Shown here piece after piece: positions 52,713-64,000 of a stretch of 64,000 nucleotides of DNA. Both the position numbers and the translations under genes were made by a program. The notes under the pieces were generated by a model, which ran no database searches, was not told where the DNA came from, and saw only the letters and a program-made list of their open reading frames with translations. Origin of the DNA: Brienomyrus brachyistius (lineage: Eukaryota > Chordata > Actinopteri > Osteoglossiformes > Mormyridae). The number at the start of each line of letters is the position of its first letter. The stretch's first letter is position 1. The stretch is taken from the NCBI RefSeq assembly GCF_023856365.1, contig NC_064538.1, forward strand, positions 15,857,435 through 15,921,434. Direction: 5' to 3'.

Positions 52713-55683
52713 GATCTTCTGGGAAGGTAGACAGGTTATGAGAAGTGCACCGGCAGTGGCAGGAGAGCAACGGCTGGCCCTCCTTTCTTACTTTCAGTAT
52801 CACTTACACTTCTTATGCCCTACTGTGACAGGTCAATCTGAGTGCGGTTTACGTGCAAACGTTAAAAAAAACACTTAGTATCAATATGTTTTAACATGAT
52901 AGTCAACAGAAGCTACACTAGTAGTTGTCTTGTTACACGTTAAAGTGCGACATGGTGTTAATGTTTCTGCCACGCAACTATACTGAAAAGGGAGTATAAA
53001 AATAAACCGGCAGTTACTCGACACTGCGCTAGGTGCGTTGCGTCTATGTCAACAGCTGCCTTTGACTTGCGCAGCAGTAATCTTTCCGTTAACACCCCCA
53101 CACACGGTGTGCGTCCTCCTGTGTGTAATTCTGACATTTTGCGTTCAACATCAGTACACAGCTAGGTGTCATTGTAAAGTCAAAGCGAGTCATATTAAAC
53201 AGGTCATCTTTACAAACACACTGTTCCTAACAAAAGAGTTTATGACTCCAGATAATATTGTAAAATTTGCCATAAACAGCCTTATCCCAAGCCCAAGATC
53301 CCGTCAGAAGACAAATGTTGGAAAGTCATTTATTTAGTATTTCAGCCGTGTGATTGACTGGCATCTTGTCCGTATTGTTCCCGTGCCTCCTGCCCTCTGC
53401 CTCCTGCCCACTGCCTCCTGCCCTCTGCCTCCTGCCATGAGCACAAAGTGATGCATGTGAAAATGTTCTATTAAGACTTCAAAACCCAGTCAAAACAAGT
53501 TTAAGGTCACCTGTAAAAAAATAGCATCCATCCATCTTCCAAACGCTTGAGTAGAGGGTAAATGTAGCAATTAAAAATTTGACACCATGCGGGGTGGGCT
53601 GGTCACTTTGAGGGTAACACTCTGGCATTGTTACATTTCTGCACTCATTCTGCACTAAAGAGAAAATAAAGATATAAAATGTTTCCACTTAGATCTCTGT
53701 GTTTGTGTTGGTTTCATACAAGAGGTTTCATTCATTAGGGGTGATTATTTGTGTCTCTAAATTGTACTGGCATCCCATCCAAGGTGCAGGCTGCATGGGC
53801 CAGGCTCTGAGCTTTCTATGACCATAGCTGGATTTATCGTTTATCGAAAATACAGGTTAGTTACTCATGTATTTCAGACCTAAAAATATCTCAGCTTAAA
53901 GTACTTTGCAAAACATCTTTATGAATTTATTTGCTTGTGCATTTATAGCTTATGTTCTGCAGATAATTAGGTATTGTAATTGTTGAACAGTAACAATTTT
54001 TTGTGAGTTGTGTAACAGGAAAGTAGTAAGTGGTAGTAACGGAACAGAACAGAATTTTTATTGCCACTCTTTACTGATGATACAAGTGAAAGTAATAAAC
54101 AAAAAATCTTAATTTCAATATGCAGATTTTCTCACAACCTTCAAAAAAGGATTCTTCCGGAAACAGCTCAGCTAATCTCATCTCTTACCCAACAAGGGCG
54201 TAGATTTGGTTTCAACATTGACTCGAACCAATCCAATCCCCAACACCCACCAAACCCACCCACACACACACCCACACACACACACACACAAGTCATGAAA
54301 TGTTCATGAACAATCCGATTATTTTCGACAGCTATTTAGTATGAGCAAAGGGAACCAAGTTGTACATGATCGCTGATTTTTTATCATTGTGCTCAAATCT
54401 CATATCCTGCTCCAAATCCTACATTTTTGTGTGTACACACTAAAGAACAATTCACTAGTTCAGTGCAGGGCTTATAGTAGTTGTATCTGGATATTTCTCT
54501 CGATTTTATTTAATGTTTTTCTATTTTTTTATAATACTTGAAGTATTGTTAAGAAGTTGGCTGTAGTATGGGCCTTTTGCACAAAGTATTATTACTATGA
54601 GTTGTTTTGCTATGCATTCTTAAAAAAAATCCTGTGTGAAATGTTTCTCAGATGATTATCTATTTGATTTGTACTAAAATGTATTTTGTACAAAAGTTGT
54701 GCCAATAAAAAGTTTTCAAATACTAAGTTTTGCATAAATTGCATTCAAGGCAAGGCAACTTTATTTACATATCACATTTCTTACAAAGGGTAAATTCAAA
54801 GTAATTCATTTACTGACAATGCAGAGGGATATGGTGTCACCTTGTATGATATTTACAATGGTGATCATTGGCAATAGGTCTGGCCATATGAGTAATTTAG
54901 TGCTGCTAAACCTAGTCCAGACATGCAAAATGAAATTGTATTTGTGGAACGTCTGAATCCGATCCAGATCTTACCATATCATTAGGGGTACAAGCACATC
55001 GTGCTAGAATGCTATTGTTTTTGTCCTAGAGATTATTTCGCAAATAAGCCTAGTAAGCCCGCCCCCAAAGAAAAAAGGAAAAAAGAACAACGGGCAGTTC
55101 TCAGAAAGGGAGACACCTGTCATATTATGTGGCTTTCTTCAACGAGCCGTTATTCACATCATTAACACACTTCAAAACGTGGCTATTCACTGAATATACA
55201 AAAACAATAATTGGACATTACACCAAAATTACAACCCTAGGAAATACCTAGATAACAGATCTGCCAAAAATTTGTGGCCTCAAAACCCTTTCAAAAAAAA
55301 TTTTTTTTTTTTTAAACTGTATATTATAAGAATCAACAATAACAAAAATAGTATGGTTGGATCAGGTCAGTAAATCATGTTTCAATGATATAGACATTTT
55401 TTTTTAAAGAGCTGTCTTTTACTGATAGCACATTGCTAGAGGTAAATAACAGTGGCACAAAAAGGAAAGCAGACACTTTACACCATAATCACACTCAGGG
55501 TAACCACTATGCAACCACAAACACACCATGGTAAAAATTAATTACATTCAGTACTTATAGCACAGCAGTATTTACCTTACCATTATATTACGGGGGGCAT
55601 CCCACCCCCCCCCCCAATGGCATCTACCACCCCCCACCCCCTTGAAGGTCAAGTTAATTTTATTTAATGTTATTTTCTATATA
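52713..55683. other. Intergenic DNA between p2rx5 and the decayed Tc1
   Basis: Contains the presumed p2rx5 5' UTR and promoter (just above 52712), a short (CTCCTGCC)n run near 53385-53440, a SINE tail scrap near 53527-53560, a (CA)n-like tract at 54256-54291 and a repeat-like AAGGCAACTTTATTTACAT at 54763. No gene was recognised. Confidence 0.4.
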
Positions 55684-57253
55684 CAGTGAGGGAAATAAGT
55701 ATTTCACCCCTTGTTGAATTCTTAAGTTGATCCATTAATAAAGAACTGAGAAGTCTGTAATTTCACTGGTATGTTTATTTAAACAGCAAAAGATAGATTA
55801 TTAACAAAACAAGCAAGTAAAAATCATTATGTAACAGTTGCAAACCAATTTGTCATTTATCTAGGGAAATAAGTATTTGATCCCTTAGAACACATACTTT
55901 AGTACTTGGTGGAATAACCATTGTTTGCAAGCACAGCTGTCTGACGTTTCTTGTAGTTGGTCACCAGGATTGTGTGCAGATCATCAGGAATTTTCATCCA
56001 CTCCTCTTTGCAGACCTCCTTCAAATTTCTAAGGTTTTCAGGCTGTCACTTGGATAGATGAAGCTTGAATTCCCTCCATAGATTTTCTATGGGATTAAAG
56101 TCTGGAGACTTGACCATAATGTGCTTCTTCTTGAATCACTTCTTTGCTGCCTTATCCGTATGCCTAGGGTGGTTGTCTTACTGGAAGACCCACCCACTGA
56201 AGGGGTGGCTGAAGGGAGGAGGTTCTCATCCAAGATTTTACGGTACATGGCCCTATCTATCTTTCCTTCGATGCAGTGCAGCCGTCCTGTACCCTTGGCA
56301 GAAAAACACCCCCAAAGCATAATGCTTCCACCTCCGTGTTTGACAGCAGGCATGGTTTTCCTAGTCAGTATTCTTTTTCCTCCAACCACAGCGAGTAGAG
56401 TTGATGCCAAAAGGCTCGATTTTGGTCTCATCTGACCACATAACATTTTTTCAAGCCTCATTGGAATTATTCAGGTGTTCACTGGCATACTTCAGATGGG
56501 CCTGAACATGGGCCCTCTTGAGCAGGAGTACTTTGCGAGCACTGCAGGATTTCAAACTGTAACGGCATATGTCACCAATGGTTTTCTTGGTGACTGTGGT
56601 CCCTGCTGCTTTGGAATCATTAACGAGCTCCTCCTGTGTATATCTGGGGTTAGCCCTCACCATTCTTAAGATCAGTGATGCTGCGTGAGATAAAATCTTC
56701 CTTGGGGCCCCAGACCGAGGGAGAGAGACAGTTACTTTGTCTTTTTTTTTTTATTTTGTCATTTGCGAATAATTCCACCAACAGTTGTCACTTCCTCACC
56801 AGGTTGTTTGCTGATGGTAATGCAGCCAATTCCACCTTTGTGAAGGTCAACAATCTTTTCTCCAACGTCTCTTTGGTATTTCCCAGAGTGATACGGTTGA
56901 AGACGTAGACAGGTTAGTGACCCAAGAATACTATTTAACAAATTAGTGCAATTAAATGACAATGATGGCTTGGTATCTGCTAATACTTAATTAAGTATTA
57001 TTTGTGTTGTGTTAGTGCACATGTACTTGACCTAATTTCTTGCTGGCTTGTAGGGGATCAAATACTTATTTCCCTAGATAAATGACAAATTGGTTTGTGG
57101 CTATTACATAATGATTTTTTTTGCTTGTTTTGTTAATTATCTATCTTTTCCTGTTTAAATAAACATACCAGTGAAATTACAGACTTCTCAGTTCTTTATT
57201 AATGGGTCAACTTAAGAATTCAGCAAGGGGTCAAATACTTATTTCCCTCACTG
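55684..57253 (-). mobile_element. Decayed Tc1-type transposon
   Basis: 1,570 bp flanked by TA (55682-55683 and 57254-57255). Terminal inverted repeats begin CAGTGAGGGAAATAAGTATT at both ends, with an internal repeat of GGGAAATAAGTATTTGATCC at the inner side of the left arm and a matching one at the right. The transposase on the minus strand is broken. It is a different Tc1 lineage from the copy at 50071. Confidence 0.92.
56087..56962 (-). pseudogene. Broken Tc1-type transposase
   Basis: Pieces in three frames in gene order: 56759-56962 (DNA-binding start, [11 protein letters not shown] ... [10 protein letters not shown]), 56451-56663 (ARKVLLLKRAHVQAHLKYA) and 56087-56461 ([19 protein letters not shown], then lost frame after LLPSA). 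Frameshifts and stops separate them, and the last catalytic acid region is degraded. Confidence 0.85.
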
Positions 57254-57352
57254 TAGCGCCAGATCACAACAGTAGTCATTTAAGGTTACCTTTCCTATAG
57301 AACAGGTCTATACATTGTCCTTTTATTAAACAAACTAAATAACTTTATGTCC

Positions 57353-57705
57353 ATCCATCCATTTTCCAAACCACTTATCCTACTGGGGCACAGGGGGTCC
57401 GGAGCCTATCCCGGAAGTAATGGGCACGAGGCAGGGACCAACCCAGGATGGGGGGGCAGCCCATCGCAGGGCACACTCACACACCATTCACACACACTTG
57501 CACTCCTACGAGCAATTTAGCCAGTCCAATTAGCCTCAGCATGTCTTTGGACTGTGGGGGGAAACCGGAGTACCCGGAGAAAACTCCATGACGACATGTG
57601 GAGACCATGCAAACTCCGTGCACATGTAACCCAGGCGGAGACTCGAACCTGGGTCCCAGAGGTGTGAGGTAAGAGTGCTAACCACTGCCCCACCATGCCG
57701 CCCTT
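57353..57705 (-). repeat. Full-length tRNA-headed SINE
   Basis: Reverse copy: CATCCATCCATTTTCCAAAC at the left and AACCACTGCCCCACCATGCC at the right, with all intermediate blocks. Minor substitutions only (CTGGGGCACAGGG in place of CTGGGTCGCGGG). Confidence 0.88.
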
Positions 57706-58096
57706 GGCCTTGTCATTTATCTTATTTACACAGCAGCTTGTCATTTTTGTCTCTACATGGTCACGCGTTTACAATTCTCCTTTGCTCTCTGTATCGCGTA
57801 TGGTGGAGTAACACCCTGATGCGTGTACAGACACGTGCACGCACACACAGGTGAGCACACTCCCATCAGCGGACAAAGAGTGTGCATCGGAAAATATGTC
57901 CCGTGCAATGTCAGGCCTATCAGAACTGGCTCACCAGTATATAGTATGCACATCACTGGCACTACAAATCCTATGTGAACTGACACATTGGCATTCAAGC
58001 GAACTCCCTCCCGCCTCTTGATTGGCATACTCATCATAGCATAGGCATAGATTTAGGGGGGACATGCTCTCCCTCAATGTTGAGTTGGGGGGACTA

Positions 58097-58594
58097 TGTC
58101 ACGCCCTCTCAGGCGAAACCCGCCGCCCACTCGTCATCAGCTCCGCCCAAGTAGGCAGGGTTCCCCAGGTGTTCCATATGTCTCGCTAATGAGACTCCCA
58201 GATATGCAGGGAACACAGACAGCTCCCTGCGAAGTATTGTGCCATTTTCCATGAGCCTTACCGAGCAATTACTTGTCTCTCGTGGTCCCACTATTCCTTA
58301 CCTGTTCTGTATTCCTATTGTACTTGCCTTACCTTGTCCTCTTCCTCTCCCCAGACTCGCTCCCATCCCTGACCCGTCTTACCTGCTGATCCCGGCTTCT
58401 CCAGTTCCCCTTTCCCTGTGTGGTCGTGTCCAGTGTGATCGTGTAGGACTGACCTTCTGGCTTTCGACCCCAGCTAACGGCTTATGACCATCCTTTTCTG
58501 AATACCCCTTAAGTGTATCGCGCTCAGCAATCGCATTAAAACATCTTGCTGTGCGCATATCTGGATCCTCGCCTGGTTATTCTGCCTCCGGTCA
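58097..58594 (+). mobile_element. Solo LTR, 498 bp
   Basis: Starts TGTCACGCCC and ends CCTCCGGTCA, with a perfect 5-bp target duplication gacta at 58092-58096 and 58595-58599. GC-rich body and a CATTAAAA near 58533 as a possible polyadenylation signal. It differs from the LTR at 33169 beyond the first bases, so it is a separate family. Confidence 0.85.
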
Positions 58595-58599
58595 GACTA

Positions 58600-60075
58600 T
58601 CCCCCTCAATAATATCAAATGTAATTCTTGGTTTACACAAAAATAAAATACAAACAATAAATATTGTTAGTTTTTTTTCTGACAGTTTTCACCAAGAAAA
58701 CCCCTACCCTCTGTTAAAATGGTTTAGTTTGAACTTCTGCTCTGAGGTATGAGGTATATAGTGCCAGACCATAAAAATGAGTAAGAAACCTGTCAAAAAC
58801 AGGGAAGAACCTGGCATATATTTGGAAAACACCATAAAGTTTGTCAGTTATGAAAAAATCTGAATTATTTAATTCATAAACAGTGCTGGCAGAAATCTTA
58901 CTGTAACAGCAATTGTTCATGAACAAAATAACTAACTGGACACAGCATGACTAAAGAATCCCCATATAATTCATTTTTGATTGCCTGAGATAAAACACTT
59001 TCACTGGAAATGCTCAGCAAAAAACTGCTTATATGGAGAGGAAGACATGAAAATTTATTCCACTGATGTTTTTCTTTTTAATGTGATCTCTCATTTGTTT
59101 AATGTATAAGCTTGGTTTGTTCTTAATTATGAGATGTCATGGGAGGTCATATTTCTGTATGAATAATTCATCATAACACATCTGACTCAATTCAAGACTT
59201 TTTCCATAAATATTAACCTGATTTGGGAATCATATTCAACCCAGATTTTAATTTTGCCCCCCTCATTGACTGACTTTTACACCACTGCTATAGGCCTCTC
59301 ATCAGCCTGAAATCCTTTATGCTGATTTTCAGAGCTGTTAATAGAACAGCACCAACAATGGAGTCTTGCATGTAATCCTTTTCAGTCACACATTGAATTC
59401 CATCGTTATCCCTCCAACAAGTTAAAAATAATTATAAAAATAGCTGTACAAGCTTGTGTGGCCTGGTAATACAAAAAGCTACCCTTCAGCATCCAGTCAG
59501 GAACCCTGGATGTTCATGTATTTTACAGTTGTCTAACAAAAACAAAGTGCTTATAGTGTTTTGATTTGTTCTTATGACGTACTGGTGACTCATGGGAAGC
59601 TTAGTTTAGCAGCATTTACACCCAAGTCGGCTGTGTGACTTGTATGAAGTTAGACAAAACAAGAATCCACTAAATAACTATGAGGATTTAATCACATGGT
59701 TACCTAATACAGCAAATCAAGGAGGTCCCAAGAACATGACTGTACAGGGGAAAGGATCTAAACCCTCTCCAAGAGATTCTGCTGGACCTGCATACCTCAT
59801 ATTAGTTATAATTATCTGGCTTATATACATACCTAAATACGTACTGAATGTGACAAATTGAATTCCAACTGTGTTCTCATTTTAACAGTAAATACTAAAG
59901 GTTAAAATTTATACTGCCCAGGAGCACTATTACCAAGAAATCAGTCCCTTTAATTTTATGGTAAAATTACAAATAGACATTTTGGATTCTTGTCATTTAT
60001 TTATTTGAACACTACAACATACATAACCCAAACTGGGATAAAACACAAATAGAAAAAGTACAGGAATGGGGAGAG
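58600..60075. other. Intergenic DNA and polyubiquitin 3' UTR
   Basis: Mostly AT-rich with nothing recognised. The part just below 60075 is the 3' UTR of the polyubiquitin gene. Confidence 0.45.
59996..60001 (-). terminator. Polyadenylation signal of the polyubiquitin gene
   Basis: AATAAA on the minus strand, about 75 bp after the stop codon. Confidence 0.7.
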
Positions 60076-63285
<3,210 letters not shown>

Positions 63286-63305
63286 GTTTCAAACGCCGTC
63301 TACTG

Positions 63306-63336
63306 TATTTATACAAGTGAACTGTAAGGACGTCAT
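63306..63336 (-). promoter_or_regulatory. Polyubiquitin core promoter: TATA box and CRE-like site
   Basis: TATAAATA on the minus strand at 63306-63313, about 25-30 bp before the inferred transcript start. A CRE-like ATGACGTC lies just upstream at 63329-63336. Heat-shock elements are expected for such genes, but I did not find a clean nGAAnnTTCn array. Confidence 0.65.
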
Positions 63337-64000
63337 GCGATAGTATCCTTCCGCTAACAAAACAGTGCCAGGTTTTAATCGTAAATCAAATGTAGTTTAT
63401 CATGAAATTTTCAGAAAAAAATAGTGTAATGATATAAATACCACCATTACATTATGTCGTATGACTGCTTCTTTATCTAATTTATAAAATGATGCTTGCG
63501 GAATGATATGTAAATTTTTCGTAAACGAATAGTCCAGAAAATACCAGAAGGACTCATTTCAGAAGTGTCCACCTCTCAGTAGTTGATTGGTTCGGTAGGT
63601 TGTTTGTCGGATATTGTATTGGAGGATTAGGGAATCACTCGAGAAACGGGTGGATATGTTTTCTAGTTACGCTGCAAAACATAAAGATACCAAGAATTTG
63701 CTATGTCATTGCGTGGAAGTATTTTGTGTTTTTGTTAAACAAGCTTATTAACCGATTCCCAGTTTCCTTGCTTATTCAGTTTTCATACTGCACTTAAAAC
63801 AGTTTTTGGAGTTTCCAAGCAGATAAATAAAAAGGACGTGTTGATGTTGTTTTATTTCCTCTCTTCATTCACGTAACCTGTATGTTTATTTGTTTAATTT
63901 TTCAAGTCAGACACAAATACATGGTGTAGTATATTATAATCAGAAACTTATTTTTAAAATACATGTGTCTACCAACACTTTATATGGAAAGAAATGTGCT
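63337..64000. other. Upstream flank of the polyubiquitin gene
   Basis: AT-rich; likely holds further promoter elements (for example clustered AGAA motifs at 63530-63565). No gene was seen. Confidence 0.4.

Overview
This is a vertebrate nuclear window, almost certainly from a ray-finned fish. Five intron-bearing or otherwise typical vertebrate genes are readable: trpv1, shpk, emc6, p2rx5 and a polyubiquitin gene. The space between them is filled with fish-type repeats: Tc1 transposons, hAT elements and MITEs, an L1-type LINE, solo LTRs, tRNA-headed SINEs and an endogenous retrovirus (ERV). The order trpv1(-) shpk(-) emc6(+) p2rx5(-) matches the human 17p13 neighbourhood, except that CTNS and TAX1BP3, which lie between SHPK and EMC6 in human, are absent here. 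The species cannot be named from the sequence alone.

Layout. 1-2.2 kb: 3' end of an LTR retrotransposon (long Pro/Leu-coding low-complexity region, purine tract, truncated 3' LTR). 2.2-7.3 kb: AT-rich intergenic DNA with SINE pieces. 7.36-14.99 kb: a young, env-poor ERV on the minus strand, with two nearly identical LTRs, a 5-bp target duplication, gag, pro and pol. 15.0-15.75 kb: an older solo LTR. 16.06-23.7 kb: trpv1. 24-34 kb: repeats, including an L1-type LINE cut by a hAT element and a MITE, and a solo LTR carrying its own inverted-repeat insertion. 34.1-38.85 kb: shpk. 39.4-40.6 kb: emc6, head to head with shpk. 42.4-43.45 kb: a large inverted-repeat element. 43.5-52.7 kb: p2rx5, whose introns carry a minisatellite, SINEs, a complete Tc1 element with an open transposase frame, and a hAT MITE. 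52.7-60 kb: intergenic, with a decayed Tc1 copy and another solo LTR. 60.08-63.3 kb: polyubiquitin gene with nine exact ubiquitin units and a 5'-UTR intron.

How the genes relate. trpv1 (heat/acid-gated cation channel) and p2rx5 (ATP-gated cation channel) are membrane channels. shpk phosphorylates sedoheptulose for the non-oxidative pentose phosphate pathway. emc6 is a core subunit of the ER membrane protein insertase. The polyubiquitin gene supplies free ubiquitin. They share a neighbourhood, not a pathway.

The most unusual material is in the ERV. Gag, pro and pol lie in one frame, interrupted by two UGA codons, the first in a tobamovirus-like readthrough context. The primer-binding site matches tRNA-Tyr. 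A U5 duplication carries a partial copy of the primer-binding site, and an unassigned stretch of about 180 residues lies between protease and reverse transcriptase. Exon boundaries were placed by hand from splice signals, phase continuity and remembered family alignments; no search was run.
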